Assembly (NCBI GenBank): GCA_036897625.1
Contig: JAYMTA010000020.1
Coordinates: 34,416-98,415 of the forward strand
Reading direction: 5' to 3'
Source of the DNA: Pelargonium cotyledonis
Lineage: Eukaryota > Streptophyta > Magnoliopsida > Geraniales > Geraniaceae
DNA: 64,000 bases
The translations under genes and the position numbers were made by a program. Below, one piece after another: positions 1 to 14,193 of this stretch. Position 1 is the first letter of the stretch. Each line of letters begins with the position of its first letter. The notes under the pieces were generated by a model that saw only the letters and a program-made list of their open reading frames with translations, made no database searches and was not told the DNA's origin.

Positions 1-3000
1 TATTAAGGTATATCCCTCTTAGTAATTGAAGTATAGACGCTAGCTCTAGTATTTAGGTAGGTGTTGTACCTGAGTAGCGCAGCGGAAAAAGGGAGATGTA
101 AGGAATATTATAGACAGTTAACCTTCCACCGTGATATCAACAACTACTTACCTTCTTGTTTCTTGCTCTTATCCATACCCTGTAATAAAAACTCTGAAAA
201 GCGATAGGAGTTTTATATTTTAGTTTCAAATTTTACAAGGCTTTTTAAAACTATGAGGGTTTAAGAATTAGGAGTACTCTTTGAACAGATTCTATTACAA
301 GATGGGCAAAAGAAATATGAGATAAGGTGTATACCGGAGTCCATTTAGTTAGAAAACTTTTTATATAACAGTGGGATGATGTTTTGCATCCTCTTTTGAT
401 TGAATAATACAAAAAAATTAATAATAAACGAAGGAAACCCTCTCAGGTAGAGATTCTATGGATATTATACTGTGAATTCTGGTTCCAACTTTTTTAGTAT
501 ATTTTTCTTACTAAAACCCTTTGGAAACTAACATATCTAGAAAAGCAATAAATAAGCTCTGAATATATAGTTAACAAGAGTACTCGCTGTACTCACTTTA
601 GATTTTAGGTGAAACCCCTTATATTAGTATCGAAAACATGTCACTACTAAAAGTAAGAGGAGATCCTAAGAAGGAAACAGCTAGAACTCTTATTAACTTT
701 ATGGTATTTTGATGTAGGGCTCCGGAATAGGATTCATGAAAGCTTTTTATAAAGTAAAGTTAAGTGGGTTGTAAATCCAAGGATACCGGGGCTTTACGAA
801 TTGACTCTATTATTTAATTTCTATTTATTAATCTAAATTGAGGATTAGTTTATATCCTTTATAAGTGCAAAGCCTAAAATTGAGCTTCTATGTCTGGACT
901 TTTTCTTTTGGTATTTAAAGAGATTCGCTTTATTCTACTACTTCTATTGACTAAATGTCTCCCAACTCCCTCCTAGAGGGAAGTTTTCGATAGCTAAGTT
1001 TGCTCGTTTCAGTAGGATCCTTCCTTCATGATTAAAAAGATATGGTTGATAAAATGTTTAATATAGGATTTGCTTTGAATGTTTCCCGTATGAGGAACCT
1101 TGTAACTAAAAGCAGAGCAAAAAAGAAATAAGAGGATCCCTTTTTTAATTATGTGCCCTGAATTGAAAACGAGAATAAATTTATGCGACCTTTCTCAGAA
1201 ACTAAACTTAATCCAGGCAGATAATGCCACAGTTCGCACGAAATTTAGCAAAAAGATCCTCAGTAAAAAGGATCCAAAGTGGAACCTGCGCCGAATAAGA
1301 CTCATGGAAAAGGTTCGAATGCAGCAAAAGGAAGTCATTTGATTTATGTTAAAGAAGGAATTCCAATTACCTACTTAAAAGCTAAACCTAATCGTTTTTA
1401 GGGAGTATTCTTGTTACGATATTCTGTATGTGAAGTGGCTTAGAAAAGAGACTCATGAATTTTGAAACCCACGGCTTCAGGTAGGTGTACTTGACGGCAT
1501 GCTTCTTTTCTTTCTAGGTTTCAAGGTAAAGGGCAAAGAGTCTGGTGTAACTAATATTCTTAGTATTTCGTCTAGTATTTTTTAAGAAGTATAGAAGTAA
1601 TATAGTAATTTTTAATCTAAGAGCAATTTCCACAATTTCGTAAAAGCATAGATATATAAAAGGGGGGTCCTTAGGAGAAGAAGTACTAATCTTAATCTTG
1701 GACGTTGTTAAGTCTTGGATATGCCCGGACCCTTTAACGGGTTTGACAATAAACAGTATTATGATAAATCTGATTTTAGTTTTAGAAAGACTATAAGAAA
1801 GATTTAGTATTAGATTCAGGCAATAGAAAAACATATGAAATATGAGAAAGTCTTTGGTAGCTACCTTACGAGGTTATCTAAACTACAAGAATTTCAAAAA
1901 CTTTGGGGCTGTAAGGAATAGCAGTTGTAAAGACGTTACCTATTAGCAGTACATCCGTTGGGAAACTCACCAATCCCAAAAAACAAAGTGAATAAGCTTG
2001 TTTAAGGGTAATAAGAGGAATTTAATTTGAATGGACCTCACTCTCTCTAATACCTGTAATTTGTATTAAGAGTCTTCTTTGTATTAGGGGTTGTTATACT
2101 TTTACCCTACGAGTAGTTTTAATAAAATGAAGCAAAAATTTTCCTATCTGTTTTACTGGTGTGAGATTCATAGTAGGGGTCTACTTGTGTATTAAGCCGA
2201 GTCAATCAAATAAGTAGTAAAAAAAGACCGTAAGCATCAGTTTGACATTAGCTGTCAGATACAGATTTCTCTGCTAATTCACCCATATTGCTTTATTGAC
2301 TAAGACTGGACCTCTCTATTCAGTGTTCCCTCTCTTTTATCTTATTTTCTCTTGGTTAATAAAAGCTTATAAGCGGGGAAAGACCTTCTATTGACTAGCG
2401 ATTGCTTTGTTTCTGAACCTTAAATATTGTAGCTAAGCGAATTTACATTATCCCTTTATTTAATTTCTACCCTTGAAAAAGTGAAATCTGTAAGAAAATT
2501 CTTGACTTCTAGTTTTGGAGTCTACGTTTTACTAGAGTTACTTACGAGGAAACAATACGCGCACACTTTACTTGGCTAATGAAACCAACACTAGATCTTA
2601 GCCATACTTGTAGTAAGCTATGTAGAATACTAAAGGTACTACCTACTCTTTAATTTATCGGGATGAGTAAAATCTAAATTCCAAGGGGGCTCTTGCTTAG
2701 AGAAATAGGGAAGTACTTTCCTATTTTATATAAATAATATGTCATTTAGTCGGCAGTTTTCCTAGTCCCAAAGGTTAGTTTTGGTACATTATATACATTA
2801 AAATTCGCACACTTCGGGGACAAGTAGATCAAGGAACAATCGATACTTAGGATCTCCATACGTGTAAATACTAACTGTTTTAGTTTTAGTTAAGCAAGCT
2901 CAAGGAAGATTAAAGGTAAGATATAAAATTCTCACTCAGTTAGGAACTCTTGCACAAAAAGCCGGAAACCCGATAATTTAAAAAAGGGCATACCCTTACC

Positions 3001-6000
3001 TAATTTGGTAATCACTAAATTGGGGTATCTCGGTCAAGTATCATAAGTAGAAACCGTCCAAATAGGACCCTGTTATTGTAAGAAAAAGCTGGGGTCCTGT
3101 TTATCCGTTAGTCAAAGATTAAAGCATTTCTACAGAATTATTATATAGCTAGAAGAGCTAAGGGCGGGCTCTATGGACAAAGAAAAAAAAGCCTACTAGT
3201 TCTGGTAACCCATACTTAGCCTAGAGTATAGCTGACGTTTATGGATTGGAAAAGGTAGACATTCTATACACGAATTCCAAAAGCTAAACTATGACCGGCC
3301 ATCAGATTTGCAAGGAAACTCCTAATTTATAATACGACATACTTTAAAGAGACCCCTCTTAAAAGGCTTTGCTGTTATCACTTGAGAGAGGAGAGTTATT
3401 CTGTCAAATACCTTACTGGCCCGGGAGGTGTCTCTTATTACCTCTGAGTTTAGGTAAACTCTTTCCTTGAGGGGGCTTAATACTGGATCCTATTGTAGAA
3501 TATTTTGAAGATCTCCACTAATTTATGCAGTTTTCTTCTTCATAGCAACAAATCCCTGGTAGGAGCACCCAATACACGTAGGGGTTTCCTTTGGTAGTCT
3601 TAACTGCGCTTTAGGATTCTTGCTAGAAATAGTCAGTATTTCTTTTTATTTGGGAAGCTGAGTCTACAATAATGTAAGTTTCAAAAGTAAAGTATACTAA
3701 ACTAACTTAACTAATAAAGGTCTTAAAGTTTTAGGTTGCTCTTCTAGGGTCCGATACGAAAGCAGCTAACTTGCTCTTAACCACACTTTTAAAAACTAGC
3801 GGGGAGCTGTCCATTTTTATTATGTAGTTTACTAGCTTTATACTACGGAAAACGCTCGAGTAAGCGAGTAAACTGTAACTAAATTACTTGGTGTTATCAG
3901 ACTTATTTTAAAGAGTTCTGTAGTATACAATATAAGACCTATCACTTTATGGAAACTGTTTGCTAATAAAGAAAACCCCGGTCTCTCTCCTCTCAAACGC
4001 AAAAGAAGATTTGCTGCTTAATTTCATATTTGATCTACCGATTATAACAAATCCGGTTTACTTGCAATGTGTCTTGTAGTTTTTTAACTATATTAAGGCT
4101 ATTCTAGCAAGGCGCGCCTCGAACCTACGGGCGTTCATTCTTGCTTTACGTAGGGTTCTCAGTAGTAGTTTTAGCACCCACCTAAACTAAGTCCTTCCTT
4201 ATTATGAACTTTCTGATATCATTACAAAGCTTGTTTCGTTCTACAATAACAACGAGGATCCTAGTTTTAGTTATTACTTTATGGCCATAAGTACAATGCA
4301 CCAACTCAATACCAGCTAGATATACAACACTTTCTTTCGTCTATACTTTATTAATAAAGGGTTCCGTTTAAGTTTAAGAAAGAGGGCATGTTATGACAAA
4401 TGTAACCCCGGCGGGCAGATATGGGTTCGAATGCTGTTAACACCTATAGGGGTTACCTAATAAGCTAGATAAAACCTATGCTTTTAGTCGTAGCAGTCTT
4501 TTACTGTGTACCCAATATAGAGGAATAAGCCAAGCACTTAAGGGGATTCCGTTTTCTCAGTTGATTTGTTGATTTTCTGACAATTTGAAAGAGAAAATCA
4601 ATAAAGTTTACCAAGAGAAATAAGTACATTTCAAGGGCAGAAAGACAAATCCGAGTTTAGAGAATCTCCCTTTATTATATCTTTTTTTCTAGATCAGAAG
4701 CTGAAAAAGAAGACTTTCTTTAAACCTTTATGCGACTCTTCACTTGATAACTTTAACTTAGACTAAAAAACTATTTTACTTCAAAGGAAAGACTCTCAAT
4801 AAAGCATTAAAATATTCAAAAGCTTTACTTTGTATCCCGCACCCTCCAACTCCAGAGTACTCCCTACCCTATGAACTGCCCCAATCTCTGCTAACTTTAA
4901 GAAAGATAAATAAAGAACCTAAGAGTCCCTCTTGAGTGTAAAAGCTTTCTCTATAACTGGTGTATAAATTTTTGATATAAAAACAGCTGCTACAAGGACT
5001 AGCCCTCTGGGTTGGGTTTAGCTTTTTTCTTTAAAGGGAGGGTCCGCACCCTATTGATAGGGACAACCCATATAATTAAGATTCCGCTCGATAAAAGACT
5101 TCGGACAATTCCTGATACTAGTAGTAGCTTGGTTTTATATTCCAAAAATGAAAAGTGAGTCTAGTTTTTGTATAGCTTTGGAAGAGATATTGTAGGCATA
5201 TTTTCATTTCAAGAGTAGTATAAAAAGAAATATAATGTTTAATCAACGGATCCTGATAATAGTTAGAAGAAAGTAAGTGAACTACGAAAAGTCCAAAGTA
5301 GTCAAATTTTCCTAAACCAACGAGGGGAATTCTCTTATAAGATTCTTTTTGGAATTCGAGCAAGGGAGGAGCTCACTTAAAAAGTTATTTGGAACAGAGA
5401 AAAGCGGAACCTCAGCTTATTTAACTTTTTGTATAACTTGAGTTGCTTATTATTTATACGTAATATTTACAGACTTGCTCTTTTTGATTATCTAGTAATT
5501 GTTCCCGTTAACGGGGGTCTCCTCTTTGTTTTCTATAAAAGCCTAGCTTTGGGGAGTTAAGGATATTTGAATCGCTTAGATAAAGAAATGTTCCGCTCTA
5601 CCCAAGATGGATATGTTTTTTTTAATCATTAGAGTTCTCTCATATTCTAATTTTAAAAGTAGAGCTTATCTTGGTGTTTTGTGACTAGGTCGCCTAGAAT
5701 TCCAACAATGGAGATTTATATTTTACTAATATCCAAGAAGGTTTTTGGTGTAAGAGGAGTCTTAGTAAGTACAGAGTAAAAGTAAGAATTTCCTCCTAAC
5801 AATCCTCTTTACTATCCCAGCAGACACTAAAATTAGTAGAACATGAAGAAATCTCTTTTGTTAAGCAAATAGTAAGAATTTGTACTGGATTAGTAGATTC
5901 CGGTGTTTAGACTTTTTCTTGCTTATACTCTGAAGCTACTTTCCAGACTAGAAAAACCTACCTTGACCCTTTAAATTGGCTTAGAAAGTAAAAAAAAAAA

Positions 6001-7860
6001 ATTAATGAACAATACCAAACGCAGGCAAATTCCAAGATAAATCTTGCTTCTGTGAAACCTGAATTAAGTTATAGGTACAGCCAGCCAGCACAAAGAGGAA
6101 AGAAAGTCAAAGTTACAATATCTAGAGTTGCTTCCCGAAGCCCTCCCAACGTAGTTTGATAGATGCCCCTTCTTTGTTAGCTTCTTCGTGTAAACAGGTT
6201 CTAGGAAGTCTTTCCTGTATCTTATATTGTTCCCAACTCCCAGAACCAGAAGTGCAAGTGGTGAGAAAATAAGGATTTGTTTTTAAGCAATTCTTGTAGT
6301 TATATTTTTTGACAAAGAGGGTAATAATGAAATAGGATATAGAATCGGTGCGGCTTTGTTCCGTATTATAAGTTCTAGCTTTTTACAGTATATATATAAA
6401 TGAAGGTACAAATTAAGAAGATGAAGAAGTCGGTTACTTATTTATAGTATAGGGGACCCTTTAGTTAATCTTTGTTACAGGCAATGGCAATGTAATAAGT
6501 TCTTCGTTTAACCAAAGATGTAATGTCCAAGCAGTTCTTGGTGGGTTTAGTATACTCTCCATTAATTAAGTTAATAACTCCTCAACTTTCTGTGGATGGG
6601 GCGACTAGTATAATAGAAAGTTTTTGATTCTACCCAGGGGTTTTCAGTGTAGTGCATTATTAAGACCTTAATTTCCTCATTTGAAACAGGAGATTCCTCA
6701 CAGGTTTTTATAATAGGTACCTTAGTGATACACAAGCACTTTCAAACATATCTAGTTCTGCATGCTTTTTATACTTTATAGATAGCCGAGTCGCAAGGGT
6801 ATAAAAGCGCTGTTTCGGGATTTGTAACAGAGTTCTTCTCTTTAAGAATTTCATTTTAGCGAGTTCTTGGTTAAAAGTATGGCGGATCGAATTATATTAA
6901 AATAAAGGACAAATATTCCATAGTGTAAAAAGTTTGGATACCCTTTTTCAGGTAGTGAATCTACCTAACTTTTTCTTTTACAGAAGTCTACGATGCAAAA
7001 ATACTAAAGGAATATGGGCCATCACTTCATGGTAAAGAAAATTCTTATACTCGGGCGGAACTCTAATTTAGGAAACTCTTTTATATAACATAAAAGTAGT
7101 AACTAAGAAAATGGTATGTTTTAACTAAATTTGTCAAGTTAAGTTTGCTTACATATAAGGTAGGCAGGGCCCTCTTTTTCCAAAATTAAGGCTTATTTAA
7201 AAGAACCTTGAAGTCAAGCCCGCAATAGTAAGGGTATATTACTTAAAAAGGGATTCTAAAATAGCGTATTAAAAATAGGGATACTATAAGCCTCGCTATT
7301 AAGGACTCCTACTGGAATAACCTGCTACTTGATGAATAAACAAATAAAAGGAGTTTTGTTGTTAGGATTGAAAGCCAAAGGGTTACATCTAATATGGATT
7401 AGTGCGCATTTCTTACTACTCCTTATACTACATAAGTGTTTAAATGCAATGTGTTCTAAATTCTTTTTCTAAAACCTGTTTCTCCTAACTTATATACCTA
7501 CTTAGATTCCCTCTTAAACACTGTTTTAATAAATTTACGTCACTTCCTTCAACTTGGCCAAGACTTATCCACGAGGATTCTCTGCAACTCGGGGTAAACA
7601 TTAAAAGGAATACACAAAAACTATTAGACAAACAAAGCCATTTCTATATTGAGTCCTTAACGAAGAACACTCCCTGAACTTCCTAAATCGAGTCTAACTT
7701 ATCTACGGACACCTTGTATAGAGTTTAAAGAGCTATTACTTTTTCTTCAGAAGCTCTCAGTACTTGATTGTATTTATTAAGGTTTACTCTGGTATTTCAG
7801 TACGTACATAGATTACATACAACACTCTTAACAAGTACTTTGACTATGAATACGTCTATA
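1..7860. other. Non-coding AT-rich DNA
   Basis: No gene, RNA gene or long repeat recognised apart from the inverted repeat at 4402-4456 and short GGNTCC hairpins. Open frames here (for example the 106-codon minus frame at 1514-1834 and the 63-codon plus frame at 1151-1342) match nothing known and are no longer than chance predicts at this base composition. Confidence 0.6.
4402..4456 (+). repeat. 8-bp inverted repeat enclosing a T-loop-like word
   Basis: GTAACCCC at 4402-4409 pairs perfectly with GGGGTTAC at 4449-4456, enclosing 39 bases that include ATGGGTTCGAATGC. The stem looks like a tRNA acceptor and the inner word like a T loop, but the distances do not fit a normal tRNA. Confidence 0.5.
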
Positions 7861-7864
7861 GTGA

Positions 7865-7936
7865 GCACTTTTAGTTCAGCTCGGTAGAGCGCAGGTCTCC
7901 GAAACCCGATGCCCTACCCTAGGTTCCAGAGTAAAC
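7865..7936 (+). pseudogene. trnW: tRNA-Trp-like relic with anticodon changed to CCG
   Basis: The 5' half matches plastid-type trnW closely: TTTTAGTTCAGCTCGGTAGA, then the anticodon arm AGGTCTCCGAAACCCGATG. The expected loop CTCCAAA is CTCCGAA here, so the anticodon would be CCG. The anticodon stem has an A-C mismatch. The T arm is scrambled (CCCTAGGTTCCAGAG) and the acceptor strands do not pair. Likely a decayed plastid-derived tRNA gene. Confidence 0.65.
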
Positions 7937-10900
7937 TTTCTTTAAACTCGTCTCTTTCCGCAGCTTTATTTTATTTACGTATGGGATTTCGCAATGTAAA
8001 AAGTTTTAACTTGATAGATTAACCAAGGCCTTTCTGGCTTTTCAAAAAACGAAAAAAGGGTTCCTAGATATTGAAAAAGAATATCCAAGAGTAGAATTAG
8101 TATTCTATTTACCGCATTCACTCACATGCTGAAGTTAAATACAGTTCTATCGACCAGGTATTATAATGATATGTAACCGTGACCCAGTTCCCTGCTTTAA
8201 CTCATTTCTCTTTAATAAAGAAGTATCCATATATTTTTGAAGAATAGGAGCCTTTTATGCAATTTGTGTACTTAGTTATCTGTATAGTTTACGTTGCCTT
8301 GTTTTTTATTATTGTAAAGAGCGCCTTCCTATACCAATAAAAACTTTAACTAATAAGAGCTTTTTTAGAGAACTCATTGTTATTCACTTTTACAAAGCAC
8401 ATAATCCAGCTCTTTCTATTGACACTCGGCCAGGATATGAGCCTTTCCTGGGGGACCTCGAAGGTACTGCTTGTCATATTTTCAATTACTACACACACAA
8501 GCCCAAACTCTAATTTTGTCGATAATAGATTACTAAAGATAGCGAGTTCTATATACTAAGATAGTCCAAAATCTATATACATAAGGACGTGGTGACAGAA
8601 AAACGCATGGAACTTCTTACCTATAGGGCTTCCGTCTAAAGGAATGGAATAATCCCCGAAATTGACTCCTATATAAGCTTGTGCTGTTGGGTTTGACATT
8701 ATAAGAAAAGGCGCATAAGAATTCCTTTTTATCGTTTATAATATACAACTTTAAAGTTAACAGAATAAAGTTAATTTACAGTCTGTCTGGATGTTGGTAA
8801 GAGTTCAGTACTAGTAAACGAGAGTCTGGGTTCGGAAAGAGCATCCCGAAATTTGAGTTTTAGTATTTAGTAGTAAGCGCTTGGTCAGTAAAAGTTAATA
8901 TTTTTCTTAATACCAAAGAGTTTAGATTCCGCGCCAGTTAGTGCTCTCCCCTTTTCTGGTTAAGGCTTTCGTTAGTTATTGGTTTGACTTAGTCCGGAAG
9001 AGAATAAAAACACAACTTACGATTTCAACCTAAATTACGAAACCCTTTCTTTGAACAAGAGTTCGTATACCCTTGTTACTTTTAAAAAAGGGATCCTGTT
9101 ATAGAAACATTTGTACATTACTATTCTAAAGTTCTGGATTTAAAATAAAGAATTTGTTAAACCAATCCTTCTGACTAAGTAAAATTTTATTAACTTATAT
9201 GTGTTCTACTTCTGCGCTTTGCAGCTCTTACTGAGAGTTCATTCGCTCAATAGACAAGATAGGCAACTCATACTAGCTTTGGTTATTAGCTATGCTAGGA
9301 GAGGATTTACACGTATATTGCATGGCTTTACGCCTTTATAAATACTCACGAAGCTCCGCGTGTATGTTTTGCAGTGAGCAGGCACAGTCTTTATGTTATA
9401 CTGTTTTTGTAGTTACTGAAAAAAGAGTTCTTCATACACTTACCTGATATGAAATAAAGCTTGATGACACTATATAGCAGTTAGTGCAAATAGCTGATCC
9501 CTAAAAAATAAAGTAGGTAAAATGCCCTTCAGGAGCGTTATCGGCTTGAAACTAAAAGCTCTGTAAAACTCGCGTATAAATTTTCTTGTTCCTTGTTCTA
9601 ATAATTTACTAAAAGAGGTCTTCTGGGCCCTTACACAAGTTAGCAGTCCCTGCTATGAAACTAAGTTAGATTCCTTAATTGAAGGGAAATTCTTTGAGTA
9701 GTTAAAAATTACTATAATAGAAGCTCCCTTAAGTAAGTATCAACTATACATGATACGTATAGGAAATAAAAGATGGGCAGCTTTAGGTTCAAAAGAATGT
9801 CCAAACTGTTCTCTGGATACTAAACCCTTTAAAAATACAAGCTAATCCCTGGCTTAGAAAGACTTCTGCAATTTTACGAACCCGCGCCTCCGTATTTTTT
9901 GCGATGTCTTATAGTGCATTAGCAGAAAAGGGGCATATATGTGCCTAAGATATAGATATTATTAACTAAAAACATACTTAAAAGAGGATTAGAAAAGCAC
10001 AATAGAAAAAATATTCTAGTGTGAAGAGTATACCAGAGTTATTCTATGAGCTTCTTTTAGGCACAAAATACGTATATTACGTATACTAATAAAGTAATTA
10101 ATCTAACCCTTTGGTAATGAAACCGAGATGGAAGGGGGAATACTCTGGAAAGATCTTATCAACCAACTTTGTAATTAAAAAAAGTAGTACAGCTTGTAAC
10201 ACGCAAATTTAATATCTGAAGAAAGCCTCCTTTTTTTTTGAATCTCTTCCTTCTTGAAACTTAAACTTAGTTTTCTATTTACGAAACAGACGAGCAAAAA
10301 ACGAGAGGGTCCGTCTAACGAAAGCATAAAGGTCAGTCCAAGTAATCGTACATTGCACGCAAGAATCAAGAAGGACTCGGATCCACACAGGTTCAAATCG
10401 CACAGATTCCTACAAAGGATCCTAACTGCAATTACTCATATCATGTACTAAAGAACACCGTACACTATATAATAAATAGGCAAGGCAACAACTCAACTAC
10501 AAGTAAAATCTCGACAGGTATCCTGTGCTCTGTAACTCCTATTCGGAGAGGTTTTATGTGTTCCATTTTTCCTTGTTTGTCATATGTATTTGGTCTTAGT
10601 AGTCTAAAAAAGAAGATTATCCTGTTATTTATTTTTATTAAGAGTTTCCTTTGGATCCGTGTTTGACGAAAATAAAAATCCGAATAAAAAAGTTTATGAA
10701 AAACTTGTGCTTGAACTGAGTCATTTTAGGATAGAGACCCGGAGGTAAATCCGTTCAGAAAGAGCTTACAAGTTCCCCCTTTTTGGTCCCCATGTTAAGA
10801 GCGACGGGTATGGTGTGGACTATTAAGTCAAGTAGATTAAGATATTTTGTGGAGTAAAAAAAGGTAACCTATAAATTATAAAAGCATGAAGGGCTTACCT

Positions 10901-13609
10901 AGCTTTGTAAAGTTTCGTAGGTGTTTTTGTGTATTGAGACCCTCAAGCAAAAGCTCCCTGTGCGGATTATGCATCCAGAAAATAGAACTTAAAATTAGAA
11001 AACCTATTTATAAAATTTGGACTAATAAGGAATATAGAGTTTCGCAAATACTTTCTAAAGGCAGGCAGCAGATATTAAAGGAACTCGCCATAAACTATAA
11101 ACAAGTAAGATAAGAACACGACCCTAAAAAGGAATGCCTCAGAAGAATAAATTGGATGTCTTGAGACAGGGCTTTAGCAAAGAGACTCCCTTTTCAAAAT
11201 ATACAAAAACCTCGAGAAATTTGACAAAGCAGCCCCGAAGAACAATCAAATAAGTTTCTCTCTTCCCTTGAAAAAGATTTTTTTAAAGAAAAATATGCTG
11301 TATATAAGGTTTTCCTGTTATTATTCTAGGTATAAGTACGAGTCAAACAAGGGTTTTATCGAGTATGCGAACTTTACTAATTTTAGTAACCTTGGGGTTC
11401 CTTAAAATCTGAAACTAGAGAGGGTGCTTCTATTTTAGAATTTATTCGAGGGAAGGCAAACAAACTATGGAGTCTTACGAAAGAGTCTAAAAATAACTAA
11501 AGTCTAGGTATTGAGCTTTCTGCGTTGAAGACACTAAAATTCTTGGAACAACGGTATTTATACAACTGGAATTTATTGACCATAGCATGCTGGTAGCAAA
11601 ATAAATAGAAATAAGTAAAGGGATTATCATCTAATATGCCAATTTTTGACCTAATGAAGTACTACCCACTAAATTCAATAACCTCTAAAGAAGAATACAC
11701 AAAGAGGATGCTTCTCTAAGTTATATTACAAAAAGGTTTGCCGTAAAAAAGGAAATACGGGGTCTGAATCCTAAAAGCTTTTCCGATAAGTCTAAAAAAC
11801 TCTTGGTAATCGTATTTAGTATGCCAAGTTCCTTACATTATTCTACAATCAAGGAACTCCTTATGATTTTCTTGTCTTTTCCTATAGTAACAGCCCTCCT
11901 AGTTAAGGATATATTTAAAGGATACGAGAAGCGGGGGTTCGAAACCCAAAAGTTACTTTATTATATGCGGATTCTTTTTATTTGTTCGTTTCTAAATCCC
12001 TTTGCCTTATCTTATAATAAAGGACAATAAGTATTTAATTTCTAGGGTTAGCGGGGCCGCTTCGTAACACTGCAGAGTAAAAGTAACCGCGTGTTCATAA
12101 GGTACTTCTAAGGCTTTGGTAATATAGGCAATTCTTATGCGTATGCCAAGAAAGGAATTCCTACTAAAGTATCTTTTTATAAATAAGGAGCCTCGTACGC
12201 TTTCTCTTAAATTAATTTCTAAGACCGTTTTCGTGATGATTCTCGAGAGTTTGTACAGCCTTGTATTTGTTATTTTTACTTTTTAGGTTGATTCTTACAT
12301 TCCAGTAATTTAGTAAATAGAGACCTAAAAATATAGTAAGCAAACTTTTTTCTTAATTCCAAAGGTTTACCAGCTAAAGGGTGGGGTTTCTAGGAGTCTA
12401 AATACTAAATAGTGGTTACCTTTTCATTAAAAAGAGGAAGCTAGAAAGAAGTAAGGAAACAGTCATATGCCTATCATTACTGTGTATAAAAATGGGATCC
12501 TTTTGAAAATTAAATAGAATATGGATATGGTGCCCTCTAAACTTACTAAAGTCTTAATTTCCTATGACTAAAGCGCTAAGCCTAGACAATTGAGTGCCTC
12601 TATTAAAATTAATGTAAGGGTCATTCTTAACTGATTTGAAGCAAGAGCTTCCTAGATATCCTGCGAAGGCTTTTTTATAATTACAGGTCTGAGTCTACAA
12701 GGTACTATTTAAGTACGTATACCACCCCTAGTTAGAATTTGCCAGCTTCTTAGAGAATGATAATGTACGTACTCCTATCTGCTTTTGTTAAAATATTCGT
12801 ACCTTAAAGACTCGGTACTCCAATTAGTTAGTTTGTCCTATCTTGTAGACGAAGTCTCAAGTTTTTTTACTACTAAAATGTTTATAGTAACCCAGTTTGA
12901 GTTGGGAGATTGACATATACGAAATAAATGCCTCACAAAGATACTCTCATTTAACTCGAAAATATTTTATATTACTCGCTTTATTAGAAATAGTCCCTCT
13001 TTAGTTAAGGCTGGGGCGTTAGCTAATTGTATCAGTAATTTTCTTATGTCTAGCATGGGTTTACTGGGGATCGGTACTAACGAGTTTTTAAACAAAGTTT
13101 TAGGGCTCTCCTAGGGCTATTCTTCCCAATTCGTTAATTTAAAAGCTCCGGATCTAGTATATATAAAGAAGTCGGTCTATCAGTTGTGCGTAACGTCTAT
13201 GGATAGTACCAGATCGGATGTGAAGTAATTATGATTGACTTTTTTATTGAAAGAGATGTTTTGCAATTTCCTTAGCGTTTTGGGGACAGGATAATCCTGA
13301 TTAATCGATAACACAAAAATCTTGAGCTAACCTGGGAGTAACAAACCAAACGTACCAGGCATACCTTATACTATATTAACATCAAGAAATCCTTGGATCT
13401 TTCTAAAAAAAAGTTCTGAGCTAACAACCCTCTAAAGGAGCCCGTCCACCTTAGGGAATAAGTAAATAAAAATAAATATATATATATTTATTCCGTAATT
13501 GATTAAGAAGCTTCACTTAGAGGCATACAATTTAGTAACCGAATCCACTTGACAAGATTAGGATGAATCTTTGGATGAAAAAAAATACAGAAACTATAAA
13601 CAGGATACC
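7937..13609. other. Non-coding AT-rich DNA
   Basis: Nothing recognised between the trnW-like and the 13.6 kb tRNA-like relics apart from the AT palindrome at 13471-13492. A 75-codon basic open frame at 10886-11113 begins with ATG but has no recognisable motif or neighbour. Confidence 0.6.
13471..13492. repeat. 22-bp perfect AT palindrome
   Basis: AATAAATATAT followed by its exact complement ATATATTTATT, flanked by GGAATAAG on the left and TTATTCCG on the right, which could lengthen the hairpin with bulges. Pure A/T; it may extrude as a cruciform. Confidence 0.7.
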
Positions 13610-13686
13610 TCGGGTTTACTCGACTTGAACCTTTGCATGACAATTATTAGCTAGGTGTTCTACCAACCTAGAAGCGTAGTATACCT
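13610..13686 (-). pseudogene. tRNA-like relic, identity unclear
   Basis: On the minus strand the D-arm word GGTTGGTAGAACA is followed 25 bases later by the T-loop word AGGTTCAAGTC, the spacing of a tRNA. The T stem (AAAGG/CGAGT) has three mismatches and no acceptor stem is seen. The centre reads GCTAATAATT, possibly a decayed anticodon arm of trnN or trnK type. Not functional as it stands. Confidence 0.45.
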
Positions 13687-14051
13687 TATTCTTTTATGGC
13701 ATTCCGGAGGAGAGGAAAGTAGTACTAGGTGCTCTATCCATCAAGGAGGGTTTCTCTTATACTAAATTTTTAAAGTTTCGCTAGACTTTCGGACAACAAA
13801 GAAAAACTTTTATAAGAAGGCATTTTCCAGGTTTAGATGAGATTAATGCTTTTGCTCTTGTTGGTCATATCATAGTGTATCGTGTATTATTATTAAACTA
13901 TATCTATTAAGAAGTCTAGGTATAGCTTTCAAGAAATCATGAATAAGAAGTTGGTGGGCTATTAACTGTTCATGTACTCTCAAGAAACTATATAACATAG
14001 CCCTCCTTCACAGAGTTTCAGTCAGGTAGATTACTAAAAGACTATCTACAT

Positions 14052-14096
14052 TCCTCCTTAGCGATAAAAGCATAGCACAAGAGGAATTCTCCCTTA
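14052..14096 (+). repeat. Direct repeat C, copy 1
   Basis: TCCTCCTTAGCGATAAAAGC, ATAGCACAAGAGGAATTCTC; aligns with 15249-15292 over its whole length with scattered substitutions. Confidence 0.75.
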
Positions 14097-14193
14097 TAAA
14101 CTAAAGAAAGTATATTCTATCTAATACTTAAGTAGTACAACAGAACCTAACTAATAATCCACTTGCTCTTTCAACTAAAGGAACTCTTTATTC

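Noticed and set aside
1514-1834. 106-codon minus-strand open frame
   Set aside because: At about one third G+C a stop falls roughly every 14 codons, so a few frames of 100 codons are expected by chance in 64 kb. The product matches no known family and no context supports it.
10886-11113. 75-codon basic open frame
   Set aside because: Starts with ATG and is lysine-rich, but has no motif, no neighbour and chance length.
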